Assembly (NCBI GenBank): GCA_007127655.1
Contig: SKYX01000007.1
Location: 1 to 6,771, forward strand
Length of the DNA: 6,771 bases
Origin: Desulfonatronum sp.
Lineage (GTDB): Bacteria; Desulfobacterota; Desulfovibrionia; Desulfovibrionales; Desulfonatronaceae
Reading direction: 5' to 3'
Below the pieces are notes generated by a model that was given only the letters and a program-made list of their open reading frames with translations, did not search any database and had not been told where the DNA came from. The position numbers and the translations under genes were made by a program. Positions 1 to 6,500 of this stretch are shown one piece after another. The stretch's first letter is position 1. Every line of letters starts with the position of its first letter.

Positions 1-1
1 C

Positions 2-100
2 CAGGTCGAGACCGACGAGCAGCGTGAGGCTCTGGAACAGGTTGAGGAGATACTCAAATCGCTGGCCCAGGAGCTTGAAAACGCTGACAACGGGCGCTAG
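2..100 (+). CDS. C-terminal end of an unidentified protein (5' truncated by window edge)
   Basis: An open frame enters from the left edge and ends at TAG 98-100, giving the last 32 residues. They run Q-V-E-T-D-E-Q-R-E-A-L-E-Q-V and finish E-N-A-D-N-G-R. The piece is Glu/Gln/Leu rich, with hydrophobic residues spaced as in an amphipathic helix (L, V, I, L, L), so it probably ends in a helix or short coiled coil. There is no transmembrane stretch or recognisable motif. Codon use looks like the neighbouring genes. I cannot name the protein from this fragment. The other frames here give only short, compositionally odd peptides, which supports this frame as the coding one. Confidence 0.6.
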   Translation, partial: QVETDEQREALEQVEEILKSLAQELENADNGR

Positions 101-306
101 TCCGGTTCTCGTGTGGTCGATGAAATTCGGTGAATTCCAAGATCGAATATTCATGTCACTGGCGAGTCGAGCATTGCATCCCATTCCATACATTCGGAAG
201 ATAAGCGATGGCGGGTCGCCTCTGGACCAACCAGGAAAAGATGCATTCAGCGGATATATTCTTTTTCGGATACCACGAAATCGAACCTAAAGGGGGATGA
301 ATCAAC
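101..306. other. Intergenic region upstream of the coiled-coil/TPR gene
   Basis: These 206 bases separate the upstream gene end from the coiled-coil/TPR gene and contain no convincing ORF. They are more AT-rich than the flanking genes. A TATATT hexamer at 255-260 resembles a -10 box but has no good -35 box 16-18 bases upstream. A TTGCAT at 174-179 could be a -35 box, but the hexamer that follows at the right spacing is poor. A GAATATTC palindrome lies at 145-152. A promoter for the downstream gene is probably here, but I cannot place it with confidence. No terminator hairpin with a T-tract follows the upstream gene. Confidence 0.5.
290..296 (+). promoter_or_regulatory. Shine-Dalgarno sequence supporting the GTG start at 307
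   Basis: AAGGGGG lies 10 bases before GTG 307. An ATG at 297-299 sits next to it but opens another frame that stops after ten codons. The purine run therefore supports the GTG start of the long frame. Confidence 0.6.
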
Positions 307-1488
307 GTGTCGAAGCAGAAAACAAGTAAATCCAGTTCCAGCAAGTCCACTGCAAGTTCCAGTTCAAGCTCGAAGCTGACCAAGGCTGAGCTCGAAGCCA
401 TTGCTCTCGAGTTTCGTGAGGAATTGAAAACCATCGCCGAGGGGCAACAGGCTTTTCAAGCATCCAACGGACAGGAACTCGAAGCCTTGAAGACGGGATT
501 GGGGCGCTTGGAACAGAGCCTCACGGATTTCGGCTCCCGATGGAACATCAATGAAAAACAGCTTCAGACCCTTGGAGAAATGGCCGCTTTGGCGCAACAG
601 CGCCTGGATAAGGAACTCGCGCCCCTGGGGAGCCGTCCTTGGGAGAAGGTCGGCGAGGAACTGCAGAGTGCTCTCAAGGCCAGTACTCAAAAAATTACCG
701 ACCTGGAAAAGAGCTTACGGAAAGACCTCGATGACGTGAAGAAGATGGCCCAAGGTGCCGCGCAGCGGGCGGTCGACCTGGAAAGCCGGATGACGGAGCA
801 AGCCGCCACTCTTCCCGTTGACCGCGAGCAGGACATCCTTGCCCTGGGGAGTCGTTTGGACGCTCGCCTGAATGCACTGGAAAGCGCTCTGGAAGAGCGC
901 GCCGCAAACGAGGATGATCGCCTGGCCGCCTTGGAAATGGAACGAGCTGCCCTGACCGACAAGCTTGAAGAATTACGCGAAGCGGTTCAAAAGCCAGCTC
1001 CGGCTCCAACGCCAGAGGTCTCCGCTGCTTCGGCCCCGTCCGAACAAGCCAAAGATCAATCTCTTCCCGTTGTTGCGGCCACGCCGGAAAATAACGCTCA
1101 GGAGTGGTTGCACCAAGCCCGTATGCTTTGGAACGGTCAGCGATATACCGATCCTCAGGCCGCAGCGGACTGCCTCACCCGTGCCCTGGATATCGCTCCT
1201 GACAACCCCGAACTCCTTAATGAACGCGGCCTGGCTCTGGCCGACGCCGGGTTTCCGGAAAAAGCCATCGCGGACTTCTCAAAGGCCATCCTCCAGGATG
1301 CCAGCCAAGCCTCGGCATTCCACAACCGCGGCCTGTTGTACATGAAGATGGACAAGCGCGACTTGGCCTGCCGTGATTTTCGCTCCGCCGCGGCCCTGGG
1401 AGACTCACGGGCCCTGCGCATGGCTCAGGAAACCGGATACTGCGGGGGGTCTGTCTTCAAAAAGCTGTTTCGCGGCGTGATCGATTAA
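307..1488 (+). CDS. Coiled-coil protein with C-terminal TPR repeats, function unknown
   Basis: This 393-residue protein starts at GTG, supported by the purine-rich AAGGGGG upstream. Residues 2-25 are a low-complexity Ser/Lys/Thr tract. About residues 24-228 are rich in Glu, Leu, Ala, Lys and Gln with heptad-like hydrophobic spacing and very few prolines, as expected for a long coiled coil (for example L-D-A-R-L-N-A-L-E-S-A-L). Residues 229-262 are a Pro/Ala/Ser linker. About residues 263-370 carry two to three tetratricopeptide-like repeats, with signatures such as R-A-L-D-I-A-P-D-N-P-E at 292-302, then N-E-R-G-L-A-L-A and H-N-R-G-L-L-Y-M-K. There is no signal peptide or membrane segment, so it should be cytoplasmic. 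TPRs bind peptides or proteins, so a scaffold or adaptor role is the best inference; no catalytic motif is visible. Three cysteines lie in or after the TPR part (AADC, LACRD, GYCGG). The gene ends in its own terminator and looks monocistronic. I do not recognise a named family. Confidence 0.9.
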   Translation: MSKQKTSKSSSSKSTASSSSSSKLTKAELEAIALEFREELKTIAEGQQAFQASNGQELEALKTGLGRLEQSLTDFGSRWNINEKQLQTLGEMAALAQQRLDKELAPLGSRPWEKVGEELQSALKASTQKITDLEKSLRKDLDDVKKMAQGAAQRAVDLESRMTEQAATLPVDREQDILALGSRLDARLNALESALEERAANEDDRLAALEMERAALTDKLEELREAVQKPAPAPTPEVSAASAPSEQAKDQSLPVVAATPENNAQEWLHQARMLWNGQRYTDPQAAADCLTRALDIAPDNPELLNERGLALADAGFPEKAIADFSKAILQDASQASAFHNRGLLYMKMDKRDLACRDFRSAAALGDSRALRMAQETGYCGGSVFKKLFRGVID

Positions 1489-1510
1489 TCAAGTTTCCGG
1501 TGGGCGCCGT

Positions 1511-1557
1511 TTCGTCATCGCTTGCTGCCTGTCTCTCCGGCAGCAAGCGATGACGAA
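1511..1557. repeat. Perfect 19-bp inverted repeat (strong stem-loop) after the TPR gene
   Basis: The arms 1511-1529 and 1539-1557 are exact reverse complements, with a 9-base loop (TGTCTCTCC) at 1530-1538. It starts 22 bases after the TPR gene's stop codon. No T-tract follows on either strand, so on its own it is not a standard intrinsic terminator. It could stabilise the mRNA 3' end, act as a first block ahead of the T-tract hairpin downstream, or be a protein site. The structure is seen directly; the role is inferred. Confidence 0.85.
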
Positions 1558-1576
1558 CATCAATACATCCACCAAT

Positions 1577-1622
1577 CCCGGTTGGGCGTCCCGGTCTCTC
1601 GGCACGTTCAGCCGGGTTTTTT
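1577..1622 (+). terminator. Rho-independent terminator of the coiled-coil/TPR gene
   Basis: CCCGGTTG (1577-1584) pairs with CAGCCGGG (1609-1616) with one G-U pair. The stem continues inward through GG/TT wobble pairs, CGT with ACG, a C/C mismatch and CCG with CGG, closing a 6-base loop (GTCTCT, 1594-1599). Six T residues follow immediately at 1617-1622. A long GC-rich stem plus a T6 tract is the classic intrinsic terminator form, and it lies about 90 bases after the TPR stop. It should isolate that gene from the efflux operon downstream. Confidence 0.85.
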
Positions 1623-1824
1623 ATGCACTCCGCGATATTCCCCTCCATAGCCCGAAAACCGCTGAACATTGAACCACGGGGAAAAAGCCTTGCAAATAAT
1701 CCTGTACTGTTTGTGCGGATTGTTGCACGCTTGTGCAAATGAGCTGTGCAGTTTTTTGCGCAAGCGGGAATTGATCTTGAGGTGCATTGTTTTTAATATA
1801 TTGGTATTTAATGACTTTATTTCT
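1623..1824. other. AT-rich intergenic stretch with TTGCA-type palindromes
   Basis: These 202 bases are clearly richer in A+T than the genes on either side and hold no ORF I believe. Short frames of 60-90 codons exist on both strands, but they lack a supported ribosome site and recognisable protein features. TTGCA/TGCAA motifs recur: TTGCAAAT near 1690, a TTGCAC/GTGCAA dyad at 1723-1738, and a perfect TTGCGCAA palindrome at 1756-1763. Together with the promoter-like site that follows, this looks like an upstream regulatory region. No promoter can be placed with certainty inside this stretch itself. Confidence 0.5.
1723..1738. promoter_or_regulatory. Dyad TTGCAC-N4-GTGCAA, possible activator binding site
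   Basis: A perfect 6-bp inverted repeat with a 4-base spacer (GCTT) is centred about 120 bases before the transcription start predicted from the downstream -24/-12 site. Enhancer-binding activators of sigma-54 promoters normally bind dyads at about this distance. The half-sites TGCAC/GTGCA match those of NtrC, but NtrC sites have a longer spacer, so I do not call it NtrC. It could also be a simple hairpin. Confidence 0.35.
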
Positions 1825-1840
1825 TGGCGTACACTTTGCA
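1825..1840 (+). promoter_or_regulatory. Candidate sigma-54 (-24/-12) promoter
   Basis: The 16-mer TGGCGTACACTTTGCA fits the sigma-54 consensus TGGCAC-N5-TTGCA. GG is at 1826-1827 and GC at 1838-1839, with exactly 10 bases between them, and the full TGGC and TTGCA blocks are intact. The predicted start is near 1851, reading toward the efflux operon. The first codon of the membrane fusion protein would then be about 409 bases downstream, across the REP-like palindrome. An alternative is that it drives a short RNA inside the gap. No enhancer-binding protein gene is in the window. Confidence 0.5.
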
Positions 1841-1855
1841 AGCGTACACTTTGCA
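1827..1855 (+). repeat. Tandem 14-bp direct repeat (period 15) overlapping the -24/-12 site
   Basis: GCGTACACTTTGCA occurs at 1827-1840 and again at 1842-1855, separated by one base. The second copy keeps the -12-type TTTGCA block but has AAGC instead of TGGC at the -24 position, so it is a degraded copy of the promoter core. A TTGACA hexamer follows at 1857-1862 without a good -10 partner. Confidence 0.85.
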
Positions 1856-1910
1856 TTTGACAATCACCATTTTCAGACCTCTTGAATTAATGCATGCAGG
1901 TGCGCTTGCC

Positions 1911-2106
1911 CATCCTCCCTGAAAAGGAGACGGCGTATAGCCGGTGGGTTTACCCACCGGGTGCAAAACACAACATTCAAAGTCCTGAAAGGACGACATC
2001 GTATCTTTTTCAACAGTTGACGTCGTCCCTTCAGGACTTAATCCTTGGTATTTCCTCGATACCGGTGGTTGAAACCACCGGCTATGCGATGTCCTCCCTT
2101 CGGGAT
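1911..2106. repeat. REP-like doublet in inverted orientation (REPIN/BIME-like palindrome)
   Basis: Two copies of one roughly 87-90 base unit lie head to head, centred near 2010. Each unit contains a GTCGTCC(C/T)TTCAGGACTT block (left copy 1980-1997 on the minus strand, right copy 2022-2039; 17 of 18 bases shared). It also contains a hairpin with 9-bp perfect arms built on CCGGTGG/CCACCGG (1941-1949 with 1952-1960; 2062-2070 with 2073-2081), then a CTAT tail and a small outer hairpin (around 1913-1929, and TCCC-TTC-GGGA at 2095-2105). The spacers between blocks differ in length (19 and 22 bases) and in sequence, while the palindromic blocks are conserved, as in REP sequences mobilised by RAYT (IS200-like) transposases. 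No such transposase gene is in the window. The family assignment is inferred; the symmetry is directly visible. Confidence 0.75.
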
Positions 2107-2248
2107 TGCAGAAAAAGATAATCACAAAACCGTACCGGATGATGATCTCTTGGGTGATTTTCGGGCTTAAAGAATATGACGCAGCTTCACCGGACGTTTA
2201 AAAATTGAAATGCCGGACCAAACCTTCAACCATTGCTTGAACAATCAC
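2107..2248. other. Leader between the REP-like palindrome and the efflux operon
   Basis: This non-coding stretch lies directly before the membrane fusion protein gene. A weak sigma-70-like pair, TTGGGT (2150-2155) and GAATAT (2172-2177) with 16 bases between, could serve as a proximal promoter. CCGGAC occurs twice (2190-2195 and 2213-2218), flanking an AT-rich TTTAAAAATTGAAA core. That arrangement could be an operator, but it is a direct rather than an inverted repeat. I see no riboswitch or attenuator with a T-tract. Confidence 0.35.
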
Positions 2249-2252
2249 GGAG
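2249..2252 (+). promoter_or_regulatory. Shine-Dalgarno GGAG selecting ATG 2260
   Basis: GGAG sits 7 bases before ATG 2260, an ideal spacing, but only 1 base before ATG 2254. The more distant TTG 2233 lies upstream of the GGAG. This favours 2260 as the start of the membrane fusion protein. Confidence 0.6.
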
Positions 2253-2259
2253 CATGACC

Positions 2260-3444
2260 ATGACTCAACGGCCACGGCGGGTAGTGTTGCCGCTTGTTTT
2301 GCTGATCTTTCTCGCCGGATTGAGCTGGATGACCTACCGGGCGCTGCAACCCGACCCCCAGCAGCCTGGGGTCGGAAGGCCTGCCGGGACTCCGGCGGTA
2401 GCCGTCCAGGTCGCGCCTGTGGAGATCGGAGTGGTGCGGGATATCCGGACCTTTTCCGGCACCTTGACGCCTCGGGCGAAATTTGACGTCGCGCCGAAGA
2501 TTGCCGGGCGGGTGGAGAAAATGTTCGTGGACGTGGGGGACCCAGTCCGGCGTGGGCAGCTGGTAGCCCAACTGGAGGACGAGGAGTTTTCCCAGCAGGT
2601 GGAGCAGGCCAGGGCCGAGCTGGCCGTGGCCCGGGCCAATCTGGAGGCGGCGCGCAGCGAGCTGGATGTCGTGGAAAAGGAGTTTGTCCGGATCGAATCC
2701 TTGCGCGGGCAGATGGTCGCTTCCGAGGCCGAGCTGGATCTTGTCCGATCCCGGTATCTCGCCCAACAGGCCCGTCAGCGGGTGGCCATGGCCCAGGTCG
2801 AGCACCGCCAGGCGGCACTGCGGGCCGCGGAGGTCCGGTTGAGCTACGCACGGATCGAGGCGTTCTGGCCGGAAAACGGTGCACAGCCTCTGCGGATTGT
2901 CGGGGAACGGTTTGTGGACGAGGGGGTGACCCTGTCCGCGAACACCCCGCTGCTCAGCGTCTTGGACATCAGCACGGTGCGGGCGATTTTTTACGTCACG
3001 GAACGGGACTATGCCCGGATCCGGGTCGGGCAAGAGGCCCTGGTGACCGTGGACGCCTTGCCCGATCTTTCGTTCGAGGGGCATGTGGCCCGGATCGCCC
3101 CCATTTTTCGGGAGGCTTCCCGACAAGCCCGGGTCGAACTGGAACTGCCCAACCCCGAAGGGGTGATGAAGCCGGGCATGTTCGTTCGGGCACAATTGGA
3201 ATTGGCCCGGGCCGAGAATGCGGTGCTGGTCCCTTCCGCGGCCTTGGTCCGACGTGACGGTCAACAGGGCGTCTTCGTTATCCAGGACGACGACACGGCC
3301 CGGCTGGTCGGCGTGCGGGTGGGCATTGTCGAGCAGGGCATGTCCCAGATCCTGGAGCCCGAGGACCTTTCCGGCGAGGTGGTCATCCTGGGCCAGCACC
3401 TCCTGGAGGACGGCTCCACTGTGCGTATCGTTCATGAGAACTAG
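2260..3444 (+). CDS. RND efflux periplasmic adaptor (membrane fusion protein, HlyD/AcrA type)
   Basis: This protein (394 residues from ATG 2260) is the periplasmic adaptor of a tripartite RND pump, linking the inner-membrane permease to an outer-membrane channel. Residues 1-7 are basic and 8-26 hydrophobic, giving an N-terminal anchor or uncleaved signal; no lipobox Cys is seen. A Pro-rich linker follows. About residues 75-107 form the first lipoyl half-motif (V-A-P-K-I-A-G-R-V then D-V-G-D-P-V-R-R-G-Q). Residues 108-196 are a coiled-coil hairpin rich in A, E, Q and R. The second lipoyl half is at about 197-235 (V-D-E-G-V-T-L). Beta-barrel and membrane-proximal domains follow, including the family-typical M-K-P-G-M-F-V-R (303-310) and V-P-S-A-A-L-V (324-330). 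Length is normal for the family. TTG 2233 and ATG 2254 are alternative starts but fit the ribosome site less well. The permease gene follows after 86 bases, so the two are probably co-transcribed. The substrate cannot be predicted. Confidence 0.92.
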   Translation: MTQRPRRVVLPLVLLIFLAGLSWMTYRALQPDPQQPGVGRPAGTPAVAVQVAPVEIGVVRDIRTFSGTLTPRAKFDVAPKIAGRVEKMFVDVGDPVRRGQLVAQLEDEEFSQQVEQARAELAVARANLEAARSELDVVEKEFVRIESLRGQMVASEAELDLVRSRYLAQQARQRVAMAQVEHRQAALRAAEVRLSYARIEAFWPENGAQPLRIVGERFVDEGVTLSANTPLLSVLDISTVRAIFYVTERDYARIRVGQEALVTVDALPDLSFEGHVARIAPIFREASRQARVELELPNPEGVMKPGMFVRAQLELARAENAVLVPSAALVRRDGQQGVFVIQDDDTARLVGVRVGIVEQGMSQILEPEDLSGEVVILGQHLLEDGSTVRIVHEN

Positions 3445-3530
3445 AGCCCCACTGGAGCTGCTCAGCATACCGTAAGTTCCTGACCACCTCTTGCCTTACT
3501 TCTTCACCATTTACCCCTTACCCCATCCCC
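3445..3530 (+). other. G-free, pyrimidine-rich spacer before the permease gene, no Shine-Dalgarno
   Basis: The 86 bases between the two pump genes contain no purine-rich ribosome site. From 3494 to 3530 there is not a single G, and the end carries a tandem TTACCCC-TTACCCC at 3511-3524. No terminator is evident. The permease frame is open upstream to a TGA at 3435-3437 but has no ATG, GTG or TTG before ATG 3531, so a missed upstream start with a better ribosome site is not available. Confidence 0.7.
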
Positions 3531-6500
3531 ATGTACATCACCCAGCAAAGCGTCTCCCGCCCGATTTTCACCATCATGGTCGTCCTGATCGTGCTGATCC
3601 TGGGCGGAGTGTCCCTGTCCCGGCTGCCCATCGACCTGATGCCGGAGCTGACCTACCCCACCTTGTCCGTGGTCACGTCCTACGAGAACGCCAGCCCCGA
3701 GGAGATGGAGGAGCTGGTCACCAGACCGGTGGAGGAAGCCGTGGCCGCGGTCCCCGGCGCGGAGGAGATCACCTCGGTTTCCTCCGAGGGGCGGAGCACG
3801 GTCCGGGTTTCCTTTTCCTGGGGCACGGACCTGGACGCGGCGTCCAACGACATCCGGGACCGGCTGGACCGGATCACCGGTCGACTGCCTGATGATGCGG
3901 ACCGCCCACAGCTGTTCAAGTTCGATGCGGCCCAGTTTCCGATCCTGATCATGGGGGCCTCCAGCCGCCTGGACCCTGTGGAAATGCGCCTGGTCATCGA
4001 CAATCAGATCAAGCAGCGCATCGAGCGGATCCCCGGGGTGGCCACCCTGGACATCTGGGGCGGGCTGGAGCGCGAAATCCAGGTCAACGTCGACCCGGAC
4101 CGCGTTCGCGCCCTGGGGTTTTCCCTGGATCAGATCGTCCAGGCCGTGCGGGAGGCCAATATCAATGTTCCAGCCGGGACTATTGAGCAGGGCCGATTCG
4201 AAGTCACCCTGCGCACCCCCGGGGAGTTCACCAGTTTGGAGGAAATCCGCTCCACCGTGATCGCCGTGCGGGACGGGGCTCCCGTATATCTTGGTCAATT
4301 GGCCGAGGTCGTGGACAGGCACCAGCGTCAGACCCGGATCATCCGGATCAACGGCGAGCCCGGGGTCCGCCTGGCCGTGCGCAAACAGGCCGGGACGAAC
4401 ACCGTGCAGGTGGCCCAGGCCGTACTCCGGGAGCTGGACCGGATCAACGCGGACTTCCCCCAGGTCCAGATCACCTCGATCATCGATACGTCCACGTACA
4501 TTCAGCAGTCCATCAAGAACGTCGGGCGGTCCATCCTGTTCGGCGGGGCCCTGGCCGTACTGGTCCTGCTTTTTTTTCTGCGCAACATTCGCAGCACCCT
4601 GGTCATTGCCACGGGCATCCCCATTTCCATCATCGCCACGTTCACCCTGATCTACTTCGGCGGCTTCACCCTGAACCTGATGACCCTGGGTGGGTTGGCC
4701 CTGGGCGTGGGGATGATGGTGGACAACGCCATCGTGGTCCTGGAGAATATTTACCGGCTTCGCGAGCGCGGCGGGGAGGGTCGGGCCGTGGCTGTGCAGG
4801 GGACCAACGAGGTGGCCGCGGCAGTGATGGCCAGCACCATCACCACCCTGGTCATTTTTCTGCCCATGGTTTTCCTTGAGGGCATCGCCGGGGTGATGTT
4901 CCAGCAGTTGGCCTATGTGGTGGCCTTTGCCCTGATCTGCTCCCTGCTGGTGGCCCTGACCGTGGTCCCCATGCTTTCCGCGCGCCTGTTGCGGCCCACG
5001 ACTGGGACGGTTTCCCCCATCGCGGGTGTACGCGGGCGGATGTACGCCATCAGCGGGCGGATGTTCAAGGAGTTGGAGGACGCCTACCTGGATTTGCTGC
5101 AATGGGTTTTACGCCACCGGGTGATCACCCTGGGAGTGACCGCGGCCGTGTTCATCGGTGCGCTGGCGCTGATCCCGCACCTTGGCTCCGAGTTCATGCC
5201 CAGCGCGGATGAAGGCGAGGTGCGGGTGAATATCGAAATGGAGGTGGGCACCCGTTTGGAGTTGGTGGACGCCCAGGTCCGGAAAATCGAGGAGATCGTT
5301 CTGGGCCTGGTGCCCGAGGCGCAAAACGTGGTCGTCAACGTCGGCGCATCAGGCTGGCGGGGAGGGGGCGGATCCCGAGCCGAAATCCGGATGGCCCTGG
5401 TCCCGGCGGCCGAGCGGACCCGAAGCAGCGAACAGATCGCCGCGGCCTTGCGCCCTGCCTTGAGCGGGATCCCCGGAACCGTGGTCCGCACCCGAGCCGG
5501 TCAGGGCCTGTTCATTTTTCGGATGGGCGCCGGAGACGGGGACAGCATGGTCGTGGAGGTCCGCGGCTGGGAGTTGGACCGCCTGGACGCCCTGGCTTCC
5601 GAGGTTGCCGCCCTGATGGAGAATGTTCCGGGCATCACCGACGTCCGGCTCAGCCGGGAGGCCGGGGTGCGTCAGGAGCTGTTTCGCATCGACCGGACCC
5701 GGGCCGCGGACCTGGGCCTGTCCGCTACGAGAATCGCCCGAACCCTGGAAACCGCCATTGCCGGAACCCGGGCCGCGAACTTTCGGGAAGGCGGCTATGA
5801 ATACCGCATCCTGGTCAAGCTGGCCGAGGCCGAGCAGATGGGCATCGAGGACATCCTGGACCTGACCATGCTCAATGCCGCCGGAGAGCAGGTCATGCTC
5901 CGCAACGTCGTGACCATGGAGAGCGGGCGCGGCCCGATCCAAATCGACCGCAAGGACCAGCAGCGCCTCACCTCGGTTTCCGCGGCCATCAGTGGCCGGG
6001 ATCTGGGGGCCGTGGCCGCGGACGTGCGCGAGGCCCTACGGGAAATCCCGGTGCCCCGGGATTATGAAATCGTCTTTGCCGGGGACTACGAGGAGCAGCA
6101 GGAGGCCTTCGGGGAGCTGACCCTGGCCCTGATCCTGGCCCTGATTCTGGTGTACATGGTCATGGCCTGCCTCTACGAATCCTTGCGCGACCCGCTGGTG
6201 GTCATGTTCGCCGTGCCCCTGGCCGCCATCGGCGTGGTCCTGATGCTGCTGCTCTCCGGGACCACCCTGAACGTGCAGAGCTTCATCGGCTGCATCATGC
6301 TCGGCGGGATCGTGGTCAACAACGCCATTCTCATCGTGGACCAGTCCTCGCACCTGCGCAGAGACCAGGGCTTCCCGGTCATGGATGCCGTCATGGAAGC
6401 CGGCCGCCGCCGGCTGCGCCCGATCCTGATGACCACCCTGACCACGGCCCTGGCCCTGACCCCCCTGGCCCTGGGATGGGGCGAAGGCGCCGAAGCCCAG

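Noticed and set aside
1669..1860. 63-codon plus-strand ORF in the AT-rich gap
   Set aside because: It spans the dyad and the tandem promoter-like repeat and has a Cys/Leu-rich composition typical of chance AT-rich translation. The case for coding is weak.
1857..1887. Sigma-70 promoter with TTGACA at 1857-1862
   Set aside because: The nearest -10-like hexamer (TTGAAT 1882-1887) is weak and 19 bases away, so it was not called.
1911..2106. CRISPR array
   Set aside because: Only two palindromic units in inverted, not direct, orientation, with no regular spacers and no cas genes.
1894..2121. 75-codon ORF on the plus strand, containing V-V-E-T-T-G-Y-A-M-S-S-L-R-D
   Set aside because: This is a translation of the REP-like element; such peptides are commonly mis-annotated as hypothetical proteins. 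No start signal or protein-like features.
1817..2125. 102-codon ORF on the minus strand across the REP-like palindrome
   Set aside because: It is generated by the palindromic repeat, and its residues (for example R-W-F-Q-P-P-V) reflect the hairpin arms. There is no ribosome site or domain.
2233..2259. TTG 2233 as start of the membrane fusion protein
   Set aside because: The only good Shine-Dalgarno (GGAG 2249-2252) lies downstream of it and is ideally spaced for ATG 2260.
3444..3463. Possible terminator between the adaptor and permease genes (GAGC...GCTC)
   Set aside because: Arms of only 4 bp and no T-tract; the two genes are expected to be co-transcribed.
2245..3468. 407-codon minus-strand ORF opposite the adaptor gene
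   Set aside because: Shadow frame with His/Pro/Gly/Asp/Leu bias and no recognisable domain; the plus-strand adaptor has clear family motifs.
3504..5102. 532-codon minus-strand ORF inside the permease gene
   Set aside because: Shadow frame of a GC-rich gene: extremely His/Gly/Asp/Gln rich, with no domain. The plus-strand permease is certain.
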